Source of the DNA: Promineifilum sp.
GTDB lineage: Bacteria; Chloroflexota; Anaerolineae; Promineifilales; Promineifilaceae
Direction: 5' to 3'
NCBI GenBank assembly: GCA_020634335.1
Contig: JACKBY010000005.1
Span: 62,001-126,000, forward strand
Length of the DNA: 64,000 nucleotides
Shown: positions 41,914 to 49,851 of the stretch, piece after piece
Position numbering within the stretch: position 1 is the stretch's first letter
How the letters are laid out: each line of letters starts with the position of its first letter
Translations under genes and position numbers: made by a program
The notes under the pieces: model-generated
The model's database searches: none
Told to the model about the DNA's origin: nothing
What the model saw: only the letters and a program-made list of their open reading frames with translations

Positions 41914-43827
41914 TCAGGTAGCAGCCCAGATTGCCGCACAGCGTGGCGGTGGTGTTGCCTCCATCGCGGAGTCGGTAACGTGGCGGAAATGGATCATCCA
42001 TTCGCGTATCGGGCGCGGATCGCGTCTGACGTCCTGCTGCCGGGCCAGCGAAATGACCGCCCCCTCCACCGCCGCCCGCGCCGCGTCCAGGTCGCCGGCC
42101 AGCGCCCGCGCGGCGAAGGCCGCCACCAGCCGGTGCAGCCGCAGCCGGCCGCCGCCGGCCCGCTCCAGCAGCCCCAACGCCAGCAGCCGCCGCACGGCCG
42201 CGTCGGGCAATGGGGCGTCGTCGCCGGCCTCAACCATCCCCGCCGCCAGCGCCCACGGGAACGGCTCGCCGGGGACAAGACAGGTGGCCCCGGCCAGCAC
42301 CAGCCGGGCGGCCGCGTCGGGGGGGCGCGTCGCCGGCGCCAGCCCCTCGAGGCTGATCTGGAACGTGCGGGCCACGTCCAGGTCGTGGGTCGTCCAGGAG
42401 TAGGCTGTGGCCCCGTCGCGCGGCCGCAAGTGGTCCAGCGGCCCGACGCGGCGCAGGTCGTCGAGATAGCGGGCGACGCGGATCGACGGGCTGTCGGCCA
42501 GATAGCTGCCGGCCAGCGTCAGGGCCAGCGGCAGGTCGCCCAGTTCGGCGGCCACCTCGTCCAGCGCGGCCGGCGGCTCCGCGCGCCCGGCGGGGGTCAG
42601 GTATTCGCGCAGCAGGGCGACGCTCTGGGCGCGGGGCAGCGTGGGCACGGCCAGCGCGGCGAACCCGGCCGGCCAGTCGTCGCTGCGGCTGGTCACCAGC
42701 ACCCGCGCCCCGCCGCCCGCCGGCCGCCAGCGGGCCAGCAGCGCCGGCTCCTCGCAGTTGTCGAAGATGAGCAGCCGCGGCTCGGCCCCGCGCCAGGCCT
42801 GCGCCGTTCGCGCCACCTTCTCCGCCAGGCCGAGCGCCACGTCCTCGCCCGGCGACCACAGCCCCATGAGCGCCCCGCAATCGGCCACCTCGGCCCCAAC
42901 GACGGCCGGATCGCCATCGGCCAGGCTAACCCACTGCACGCCGCCGGCGAAAAAGCGGCCGAAGCGATAGGCGAACTCGACCGCCAGTTGCGTCTTGCCG
43001 ATGCCGCCGATGCCGGTGGAGATGACCGCCGGCGTGCCGGCGGGGTCATAGAGCAAGCGGCGGGCCAGATCGCGCAGCTCGTCCTCGCGGCCGGTGAAGA
43101 GCGGGTTGCGGCCATAGACGGGACGGGAGCGTGGCGGCAAGGAGCCGGGGTCGGGCAAGGGCGGGCGGCCGTCCTCGTCCAGTGGCGGCAGCGGCGGCGG
43201 GGTGGGGCCGCCGAACCCACCTGCTCCCTGTGTCGTGTGGGATAATTGCGACAGCAGGTTGATGATGACGTTATGGAACTGGCCGGAGAAGATGACGTCG
43301 CCGCCGATGGCCGCCGGCCCGGCGCCGGCCGGTGTCCGCTGGCGAACCATAGCCAGCATCTCGTCCATCTTGCCTTCCAGCCGGCTCATATCGCCGTCGT
43401 GACGGGCTTCGGCCGCTGTGCGCGTGTAATCGACGATGAGGTCGAAAGCGGCCGTGAAGGCGGCGATCTCGCGCCGCGGGTCGTATTCCAGCCCGCGAAA
43501 CGCGCCGAACTCCTCCGCCCAGCGGACGACTTCCCCGGCCTCGGTTTGCAGGATTTGCGGGTTGTTCTCGTGCCACGCGCGGCGAAACGCTTGGTAGATG
43601 CGCTCGTCGCGGAAGAAGTCGAGCACCGCTTCGGGCTTGAACATGCCCCAATCGACCAGCGCATGGCGGTAGATGGCTTCGAAGTCCCCGGCTTGCGGCT
43701 CGGCCGGCAGGCCGAGCCGTCGGCGGGCCTTGATAACCGCCTCGCTGCGGCTGAGGCTGGTGAAGGCTTTGTCGACCCCCATCTTGGCCAGGGGACCGGT
43801 AATGGCGCTGAGTTCGAGCCAGGGCAT
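41914..43827 (-). CDS. NB-ARC/STAND ATPase, C-terminal TPR region broken
   Basis: This is a 637-residue open frame. An N-terminal helical region of about 150 residues (ARRRLGLPAEPQAGDFEAIYRHALVDWG) is an unassigned signalling module. An NB-ARC ATPase follows: P-loop STGIGGIGKTQLAVEFAYRF (about 318-330), Walker B RLLIFDNCEE, RNBS-like ARVLVTSRSDDW and GLPLAL-type LGDLPLALTLAGSYL. A winged-helix region leads into TPR repeats, but the frame stops at 41914, where repeat units continue in other frames. Start 43827 follows AGGGG; 43857 is possible. In bacteria such proteins act as defence or signalling switches. Confidence 0.75.
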   Translation of the reverse strand: MPWLELSAITGPLAKMGVDKAFTSLSRSEAVIKARRRLGLPAEPQAGDFEAIYRHALVDWGMFKPEAVLDFFRDERIYQAFRRAWHENNPQILQTEAGEVVRWAEEFGAFRGLEYDPRREIAAFTAAFDLIVDYTRTAAEARHDGDMSRLEGKMDEMLAMVRQRTPAGAGPAAIGGDVIFSGQFHNVIINLLSQLSHTTQGAGGFGGPTPPPLPPLDEDGRPPLPDPGSLPPRSRPVYGRNPLFTGREDELRDLARRLLYDPAGTPAVISTGIGGIGKTQLAVEFAYRFGRFFAGGVQWVSLADGDPAVVGAEVADCGALMGLWSPGEDVALGLAEKVARTAQAWRGAEPRLLIFDNCEEPALLARWRPAGGGARVLVTSRSDDWPAGFAALAVPTLPRAQSVALLREYLTPAGRAEPPAALDEVAAELGDLPLALTLAGSYLADSPSIRVARYLDDLRRVGPLDHLRPRDGATAYSWTTHDLDVARTFQISLEGLAPATRPPDAAARLVLAGATCLVPGEPFPWALAAGMVEAGDDAPLPDAAVRRLLALGLLERAGGGRLRLHRLVAAFAARALAGDLDAARAAVEGAVISLARQQDVRRDPRPIREWMIHFRHVTDSAMEATPPPRCAAIWAAT

Positions 43828-43892
43828 GGGCGCACCCCTATGACGACGAGATGGCATGAGCCTATCAGGAAAAAAGCCGCCTGTCGAATCCC

Positions 43893-43951
43893 CTAGCGCC
43901 GCATGCTTAACCGGCTTCTTGCCCCCCAGCGGATAAGAATCCGCTGCTACC
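43893..43951. repeat. Family C repeat
   Basis: TAGCGCCGCATGCTTAACCG then AGCGGATAAGAATCCGCTGC, upstream of the NB-ARC gene. Confidence 0.65.
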
Positions 43952-44010
43952 GGGCGAATCCAGCCTTGCGGATCTTGCCGATTCACCACACGGCGTTATA
44001 TCCTACCCCC

Positions 44011-44385
44011 ATGCCGCCCCCCGACACCGAGCACACCCACTACATCGGCGAGACCATCACCGTCGAATTCGACCGGCCGCCGCTGTTCAGGAAGCGGCCG
44101 CACTGCCCCGACCGCTTCCTGTGGCGCGGCCAAACGTTCGCCGTGGCCGAGGTGCTGAGCCAGCGCGTGGACTTCGGCCGCCGCGGCCGCATGAGCCAGA
44201 ACATGCAGCCGGAGCACGCCGCGCGGGCCGTCCTCCACGGCTCCTGGGGCGTCGGCCGCTACTTCTTCACCGTCCGCACCACCGGCGGCCGCACCTTCCA
44301 GTTCTACTACGACCGCGCCCCCAAAGGCAGCGACCACCCCGAAGGGGAATGGTTTCTGAGATACGAGATCAGGAATGACGAATGA
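44011..44385 (+). CDS. DUF6504 family protein
   Basis: This is a 124-residue protein. The strings YIGETITVEFDRPPLF, PDRFLWRGQTFAVAEVLSQ, DFGRRGRMSQNM and GSWGVGRYFFTVRT are the DUF6504 pattern, a small family of unknown function common in Actinobacteria and Chloroflexota. The last residues, RYEIRNDE, are translated from a family A repeat (GAGATACGAGATCAGGAATG), which also gives the stop. ATG 44011 is chosen by family start; no clear ribosome site is present. Confidence 0.75.
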   Translation: MPPPDTEHTHYIGETITVEFDRPPLFRKRPHCPDRFLWRGQTFAVAEVLSQRVDFGRRGRMSQNMQPEHAARAVLHGSWGVGRYFFTVRTTGGRTFQFYYDRAPKGSDHPEGEWFLRYEIRNDE

Positions 44386-44466
44386 CGAGTTTAGAAGCGC
44401 TCTTCATTCGTCATTCGTCACTCGTCATTCGTCATTCGTCACTGCCCGCCGGTATCTCGTATTTGA
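44358..44466. repeat. Family A heptad hairpin
   Basis: GAATGACGAATGACGAG and TTCATTCGTCATTCGTC pair across the centre TTTAGAAGCGCTC. Outer units GAGATACGAGAT and GTATCTCGTAT also face each other. Confidence 0.8.
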
Positions 44467-44519
44467 TATGACAAGTGTAAACTACTTTACAGCAACGGTT
44501 TGCGATAGTGCTATACTGT

Positions 44520-44694
44520 AGCTAGAGGTAGTCAACGAAGTGGCGGGTTTTCCGCCCAAAGCGCCACTACCCAGGGTCGATTGGGCCTCCGGGTTCGCGG
44601 CCACTCCGTCGGCGGGTTGTGCCAGACTCGCCCAGCGGAACCGGGGGATAGTAGCCAGGGCGCGACAAGTGCCACGCCGGGAGTCAACAACCAC
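44520..44694 (+). ncRNA. Possible structured leader or small RNA, class unknown
   Basis: GGTAGT/ACTACC, GTGGCG/CGCCAC and GGCGG/CCGCC segments nest within 44526-44575, with further GC stems downstream. A TATACT -10-like hexamer lies eight bases upstream, though the best -35 (TTTACA) is 20 bases from it. It does not match any riboswitch consensus I know. No T-run terminator is seen. Confidence 0.3.
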
Positions 44695-44814
44695 ATGTTT
44701 CACAATGCTTTCTTCATTTCCGCAGTGGCGGCCGCTGCGGCGGCGGCGATGGCCGCCACCATCGTGGTCAGCGTGCGCCGTCGCCGAGCGAAGTCCGCCC
44801 GGCCGACCCGCTAG
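44695..44814 (+). CDS. Possible 39-residue membrane peptide
   Basis: ATG 44695 opens MFHNAFFISAVAAAAAAAM, a single hydrophobic segment followed by RRRRAKSARPTR. One membrane helix with a basic tail is plausible for a small protein, but Ala-rich frames arise by chance in GC-rich DNA. No strong ribosome site. Confidence 0.25.
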   Translation: MFHNAFFISAVAAAAAAAMAATIVVSVRRRRAKSARPTR

Positions 44815-44834
44815 TGTCAACCCCGGTTGACACT
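44813..44834. promoter_or_regulatory. Perfect 10-bp palindrome AGTGTCAACC/GGTTGACACT
   Basis: The perfect arms have a 2-base centre, 91 bases upstream of the PPC-domain gene. It could be an operator or a small terminator; the near-identical copy at 40799 argues for a mobile or regulatory repeat. Confidence 0.5.
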
Positions 44835-44835
44835 T

Positions 44836-44909
44836 AGAGATACGAGATTAGAAATACGAGATACGAGAGAAGAACACCCTCTTCATTCGTCGTTCGTCAT
44901 TCGTCATTG
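44836..44909. repeat. Family A heptad hairpin
   Basis: GATACGAGATTAGAAATACG and CTTCATTCGTCGTTCGTC lie across AGAAGAACACCCTCTTC, just upstream of the next gene's ribosome site. Confidence 0.72.
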
Positions 44910-44925
44910 CTTTGGGAGCTATATC

Positions 44926-46815
44926 ATGACCCGCAAGTTGTTTCTGCTGGTAATCGTTCTGCTGGCGGCCCTTGTGCTGCCGGCGCGGTGGTTGACAATC
45001 CATGCCGCCACCTCCACATCTTTTATCCCCAACGAGCCGAACGACACGTTCGCAACCGCCGTTACCTTGCCCGAAGGCTATGCCATGACGGGCTACTTCC
45101 TGACCGCCGGCGACCACGATTATTATCGGGTCGACGTGCCGGCCGGGGTGGATGAACTATTCGTAGACGCATCGGCCCTCGCATATGCCCAGAACCCCAC
45201 GCCCCAGCCGGTGACTGTGCGCCTCTATAATGGCGGCCACACCCTGGTTGCCGAGGATACGAGCTGCGCCGATGATATTTGGCTCACCGAGCCGGTGGCG
45301 GCCGGGACCTATTTCCTGCTCATCGAACACTGCGCCGGCCCACTGGACATCGATAGCCCCTATACGGTGAGCGCCGCCTGGAATATCGATGCCGGTGATC
45401 ACTCGCCCGGCGACATCGAGCCCAACGATACCCCGGCCCAGGCCGTGGCCGCCGCCTATGGCGACCATCTGCGCGGCTATATCAGCGATACCGACACAGT
45501 TGACCATTACCGCTTTGCCGCACAGGCCGGCGACCAGATCGCCCTGGCCCTGAGTGACGTCGCCTACCGCGGGGATGCTGTACTTGTGCTCTATGACCCG
45601 GCCATGAACCCGGTGGCGCTGCAAACCGACGGCTGGACGTCCTGGGCATCACTGCCCACGGCGGGCAACTACGTGCTCAGGATCGCCGTGCCCGGCGCGG
45701 ATTACGATGATGGCTTCATCGACTATGACCTGCTGCTGGCCCTGACCGGCGGCGACGAACCAAACAACACGCGCCAGACGGCCACCGACGTGGCCTTTGG
45801 ACAACTGCTCAACGTGACCCACGACTACCTGTGCGATACGGACTGGTTCCGCTTCCAGGGGCGCGCCGGCGACGTGCTGGCCGCCGTCAACACGGAAACC
45901 GAAGTAGAGAACGTGCATCTGTATGCGGCTGATGGTACGTCACTCTACGGTCGCCACGTCTTACCCGCCGATGGGGTCTATTACCTGAAGGTAGAGGGCT
46001 TCGTCAACCCCGCGTTCGATGATTCGTGGTGCTACGAGGGGCCGGTAACCTACCCCTTCGGCCAGTCGCTGTGGGTCAGCGCCGCCGTCGACGGGCTGGG
46101 CGGCAACGCGGCCATCAAGCGCGGCGACATCGCCACCCGCAAGGACGCCGCCGGCCAGTGGCAGATCGTCTTCGACGCCTCCGACGTCGGCATCACCCAG
46201 AACGTGGTCGCCTTCGAGCGCCTGCCCAACGGCTCCATCCTGATGAGCCTGGCCGGGCTGCAGACCGTCCCGGGCCTGGGCAAGGTCATGCCCCAGGACA
46301 TCATCCGCTTCGTGCCCACCTCGTTGGGCGACGCCACGGCCGGCACGTTCCAGTGGTTCCTCGACGGCTCCGACGTGGGTCTGACGACGGCCGGTGAGAA
46401 GATCGACGCCATCTACTACCAGACCGGCATCGCGAACCCGCTGCGCATCAGCACCCGCGGTGCGGGGGCCGCCCCGCGCACCAGCGGCGGCATGCTGAAG
46501 TTCGCCGATGAGGACACCATCAACCTGGTCAACGGCGTGTTCGGCGCGAATTCGGCCGGGACGTGGCGCATGGGGCTGGACGGCTCGACCGTGCCCGGCC
46601 TGAAGGGCGAGGACGTCAGCAGCCTGACCCTCGTGCAGACCTATCCCGAGCGCGATTCCCAGTTGCTGATCGGCCTCGACAGCGCCTTCACCGTCAGCGG
46701 CACGAAAGGCACGCCCTATGACGTACTGCAGGAAGGCACGTGGCAACTGGCCGTAACGCACCTGACCGACAAGAAGATCGACGGCCTGGGCATCGGCGAC
46801 CCCTGGACGCCTTAA
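44926..46815 (+). CDS. Secreted PPC-domain protein
   Basis: This is a 629-residue protein. Signal peptide about 4-28. At least two bacterial pre-peptidase C-terminal (PPC) domains follow, each opening with a D/NEPNDT box (NEPNDTFATAVTLPEGYAM at about 36; DIEPNDTPAQAVAAAYGD at about 165) and containing DHDYYRVDV or VDHYRFAAQAGD. A third, degenerate unit is GDEPNNTRQTATDV. The C-terminal 250 residues are a beta-rich domain with repeated DASDVGIT, DGSDVGLT and DGSTVPGL segments, each in a similar context. PPC domains usually accompany secreted peptidases; none is visible here. GGGAG lies seven bases upstream of ATG 44926. Confidence 0.78.
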   Translation: MTRKLFLLVIVLLAALVLPARWLTIHAATSTSFIPNEPNDTFATAVTLPEGYAMTGYFLTAGDHDYYRVDVPAGVDELFVDASALAYAQNPTPQPVTVRLYNGGHTLVAEDTSCADDIWLTEPVAAGTYFLLIEHCAGPLDIDSPYTVSAAWNIDAGDHSPGDIEPNDTPAQAVAAAYGDHLRGYISDTDTVDHYRFAAQAGDQIALALSDVAYRGDAVLVLYDPAMNPVALQTDGWTSWASLPTAGNYVLRIAVPGADYDDGFIDYDLLLALTGGDEPNNTRQTATDVAFGQLLNVTHDYLCDTDWFRFQGRAGDVLAAVNTETEVENVHLYAADGTSLYGRHVLPADGVYYLKVEGFVNPAFDDSWCYEGPVTYPFGQSLWVSAAVDGLGGNAAIKRGDIATRKDAAGQWQIVFDASDVGITQNVVAFERLPNGSILMSLAGLQTVPGLGKVMPQDIIRFVPTSLGDATAGTFQWFLDGSDVGLTTAGEKIDAIYYQTGIANPLRISTRGAGAAPRTSGGMLKFADEDTINLVNGVFGANSAGTWRMGLDGSTVPGLKGEDVSSLTLVQTYPERDSQLLIGLDSAFTVSGTKGTPYDVLQEGTWQLAVTHLTDKKIDGLGIGDPWTP

Positions 46816-46826
46816 GAAGTGGCAAA

Positions 46827-46960
46827 TTACGAGCGACGAGTGACGAATTATCCCGTCACTCGTCATTCGTAACACTTTTGAGATACGAGATTAGAGACAC
46901 GAGATACGAGTTAGGAGGCGCTCTCCACTCGTATCTCGTATTTCTAATCTCGTATCTCGA
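46827..46960. repeat. Two consecutive family A hairpins
   Basis: ACGAGCGACGAGTGACGAAT pairs with GTCACTCGTCATTCGT (46827-46873). GAGATACGAGATTAGAGACA pairs with CTCGTATTTCTAATCTCG across TAGGAGGCGCTCTCC (46880-46960). Confidence 0.78.
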
Positions 46961-47026
46961 ACACTGGACAACCCGCCCCACAATGTGTAATCTTTCCTAA
47001 ACGTCAACCAGGAGCTTCCCACACCC

Positions 47027-48154
47027 ATGATCGACACCTCCGACTGGATCGTCTTCGCCCTTGTGGTCGGCGCGCGGTTCCTCATTCCCCTGCTCATCCC
47101 GTTTTTCCCGCTGCCGGCCATCATTGCCGCCCTGCTGCTCGACGGCGTCGATCAGACCATCTTCCAGCAATTTACCCACCTGCCGCTCGACGGCTACCAG
47201 GGGTACGACAAGGCCCTCGACATCTACTATCTGTCCGTGGCCTACATCTCCACCTTCCGCAACTGGACCAACGATTTCGCTTTCCGCGTCAGCCGCTTTC
47301 TCTACTACTACCGGCTGGTCGGCGTGGTGCTGTTCGAGACGCTGCAAATGCGGTCGCTGTTACTGGTCTTCCCCAACACATTCGAATATTTCTTCATCTG
47401 GTACGAGGCCGTCAAGCTGTGGTGGAACCCGCGCAAGCTAAGCCGCACGGCCGTCATCAGCGCCGCCGCCGGCATCTGGATCGTCATCAAGCTGCCCCAG
47501 GAGTACTGGCTCCACATTGCCCAGAATGACGTCACCGACACCATCAAAGTCCTGCTGGGCGGCACGCCTGACTCGCCCTGGGGGCCGCTGCTGTTCCAGA
47601 ATCTGCTGCTCATCCTGCTGGTGCTGGCCGTCCTCGCCCTGCTGCTGTGGGCGCTCTACCGCTTCCTGCGCCGCAACACGCCGCCCACGGAACACGCCCT
47701 CAGTTGGCGGGCCGACGACAACACCCTGCTGCCCACGGCCGAGGAATTCGCCCGCGCCCGCCGCGCCCTCTACGCCCGCGTGTTCGACGTCGACCTGCTG
47801 GAGAAAATCGTCCTGGTGGCCTTCATCATCTACATCTTCGCCAACATCCTGCCCGGCACGTCGGCCGTGGGCGACGGCCTGCTGGTCTACGTCGCCGTGC
47901 TGGTGACGGCCACCACGGCCATCAGCCACGCCTTCGGCCGGCGCGGCACGACCATCGCCTCCGGCATCGTCCACTTTCTGGCCGTGTTTGTGGCCAACAT
48001 GGGGCTGGCCTACCTGCTGCTGGCCTTCTTCGGCCGCTCGCCCAACTGGTCGAACGTCCTCATCTTCCAGCTCCTGCTGGCCGTCATCGTCACGCTCTTC
48101 GACCGCTTCCACCCCTACCGCGAGGCGCGCTTCCCAAGGGGAATTACGAGTTAG
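47027..48154 (+). CDS. Polytopic membrane protein, paralogue 1
   Basis: The 375-residue protein has about eight membrane segments. The strings RFLIPLLIPFFPLPAIIAALLLDG, HLPLDGYQGYDKALDIYYL and FPNTFEYFFIWYE are shared nearly word for word with the protein at 51558-52712, so the two are paralogues. Central loops carry WRADDNTLLP in this copy. I do not recognise a family. The last residues (PRGITS) and stop come from repeat sequence GGGAATTACGAG, and this is where the two paralogues stop resembling each other. Confidence 0.6.
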   Translation: MIDTSDWIVFALVVGARFLIPLLIPFFPLPAIIAALLLDGVDQTIFQQFTHLPLDGYQGYDKALDIYYLSVAYISTFRNWTNDFAFRVSRFLYYYRLVGVVLFETLQMRSLLLVFPNTFEYFFIWYEAVKLWWNPRKLSRTAVISAAAGIWIVIKLPQEYWLHIAQNDVTDTIKVLLGGTPDSPWGPLLFQNLLLILLVLAVLALLLWALYRFLRRNTPPTEHALSWRADDNTLLPTAEEFARARRALYARVFDVDLLEKIVLVAFIIYIFANILPGTSAVGDGLLVYVAVLVTATTAISHAFGRRGTTIASGIVHFLAVFVANMGLAYLLLAFFGRSPNWSNVLIFQLLLAVIVTLFDRFHPYREARFPRGITS

Positions 48155-48368
48155 GAATTACGAATTCCGAATCAGGAATCCGGCACACGGACACGAATAA
48201 TTTCCCGGAGAAAAATCCGCCGATTACGCAGAATTCGCAGATGACCTCTTAAATCTACGAAATCTCCGTAATCGGCGGATCAGGTTTCTGTTACTACCGT
48301 GTCCGTATCTTGCAGCTCTCCGCCCCTAACTCGCAATTCGTAACGCGTAACTCGTAATCCGTAACTGA
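48138..48368. repeat. Nested composite inverted repeat (A, C-like and B units)
   Basis: Outer arms (AATTACGAGTTAGGAATTAC / TAACGCGTAACTCGTAATCC) enclose a second pair (CACGGACACG / CCGTGTCCGT). That pair encloses a third (AATCCGCCGATTACGCAG / CTCCGTAATCGGCGGAT). It lies between convergent genes and ends at the mscS stop. Confidence 0.75.
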
Positions 48369-49613
48369 TTAGTCGTGGTCAATGACGATAGTCGTCTTCG
48401 CCGGGTCGGGCAGGCCCACGCCCACGTCGCGCAACGCGGCCACGGTCGCCTCGCTGACCCGCGAGCGCGTCGCCAGGAAGTCGGAGCGACGTGAATCCGT
48501 CCAAAAGCGCAGTTCCAGGGCCACGTCCGTCGGCTCCAGATCGCGCACCAGGGCCGACGGCGGCGGCTCCTGCAGGACGCCCTCCGTCCCCCGCGCCGCC
48601 GCCAGCGCCAAAGCCATCGCCCGCGCCAGGTCGTCCTTATACGTGAGGTAGATCATCACGCTGGCCCGGCGCAGCGGCGCGGCCGTGTTGTTGGTGACGC
48701 GCGACGTGAACAGTTCCCCGTTGGGCACCAGCACCACCCGGCCGTCATAGGTGCGGATGCGCGTCACACGCAGCTCGATCCCCTCCACCGCCCCCTCCGT
48801 TTCGCCCACCACGATCTGATCACCCAGCTTAAACGGCCGCATGACGAGCAGCAGCAGCCCGCTAACGAAGTTCGACAACACATCCTTCAGCGCAAAGCCC
48901 AGGGCCACGCTGGTCAGGCCGATGGCCGTCGCCAGCGCTTGCGGGTCGAAGCCCAGCGCGCTGACGGCGACGATAATGCCCAGCATCCAGATGCCGTAAT
49001 AGATCAATTGCTTGATGAGATTTTCGCTGGTCAGGTCATAGTCGACGCGGCCGAACCCCCGCTGCATCAGACCGCGCACCAGCAGGGCGATGAGGCCGAA
49101 CAGGGCCAGGACAAACAGCGCCGCCAGGATGCGTGGCAGCGTCGTCCGCAATGACTCCAGCAGGCGGGCGAAGGCGCTGTCGATGAGCACCACCACTGAC
49201 CAGCGACCAGTCTGCCGCCGCTCGATCCCCCGTTGCAATGCCGTGTCAATGGCCCCGGCCCACTCGGCGGCCAGCGTGTCGATGTCAGTCACGTTGTCCT
49301 CGGCGTCGGTCGTCGTGACGGTGACGATGGTCGAGCCGCCGATGGTGATCAGACGTGTGTCGGGGCCGCTCTCCTCGATGACCGCCGGGGCGATGGCCGT
49401 CGAGTCCTCCAGCAGCGATTCCAGCCGCTTCTCGATCTGCTCGGCGCGGGCCGCGGCGCTAATGTCTTCGCTGGGGCCGACGTAAAAGATGACGCGGCCG
49501 TCGACCCGCACCGGGGCGCTCGAAGCGCTCGGCCCCTCATCCTGGGCCAGCGCGGGCATGGCTGCGGCCAGCAGCGCCAACAAGATGAACAAGAGACGAG
49601 TCTTCACAGCCAT
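48369..49613 (-). CDS. MscS-family mechanosensitive channel
   Basis: This is a 414-residue protein. A signal peptide (about 1-23) is followed by a soluble outside domain of about 130 residues. Three membrane segments (about 150-255) follow. The pore helix region AIGLTSVALGFALKDVLSNFVSGLLLLVMRPFKLGDQI is the MscS signature, and the beta-domain VEGIELRVTRIRTYDGRVVLVPNGELF follows. It releases solutes on osmotic down-shock. Length and domain order are normal for larger MscS homologues. Confidence 0.9.
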   Translation of the reverse strand: MAVKTRLLFILLALLAAAMPALAQDEGPSASSAPVRVDGRVIFYVGPSEDISAAARAEQIEKRLESLLEDSTAIAPAVIEESGPDTRLITIGGSTIVTVTTTDAEDNVTDIDTLAAEWAGAIDTALQRGIERRQTGRWSVVVLIDSAFARLLESLRTTLPRILAALFVLALFGLIALLVRGLMQRGFGRVDYDLTSENLIKQLIYYGIWMLGIIVAVSALGFDPQALATAIGLTSVALGFALKDVLSNFVSGLLLLVMRPFKLGDQIVVGETEGAVEGIELRVTRIRTYDGRVVLVPNGELFTSRVTNNTAAPLRRASVMIYLTYKDDLARAMALALAAARGTEGVLQEPPPSALVRDLEPTDVALELRFWTDSRRSDFLATRSRVSEATVAALRDVGVGLPDPAKTTIVIDHD

Positions 49614-49851
49614 AATAATAACATGGCCGGCGTGAAGGGGCGACAGGCGGCCGCCGCCCCGCCGCCGCCGCCGTTCACTTGATTCTCAGTCTCAACACTC
49701 CATTCGTTAAGTCATCACGACGGCGCTTGCGCCAGGACGATAACGAAAGACCTTATAGGCTGGAGTGGGCTGTTCCCGTTCCCCGCGCTATTATTAGGCA
49801 AGTCCAACGTTTACGTGCTAGCGTTCGCCCTGAAGCAGAGACGGAGGAGAG

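Larger units (their letters stand above)
44386..44925. other. Intergenic region with palindromes and a possible structured RNA
   Basis: It holds the right part of a family A hairpin, the TGTAAA-CTAC-TTTACA palindrome (44476-44491), a TATACT hexamer (44512-44517) and then about 180 bases rich in complementary segments. One is GTGGCG...CGCCAC around GGCGGGTTTTCCGCC. A 39-codon frame (44695-44814), a second palindrome (44813-44834) and another family A hairpin (44836-44909) follow. Confidence 0.5.
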
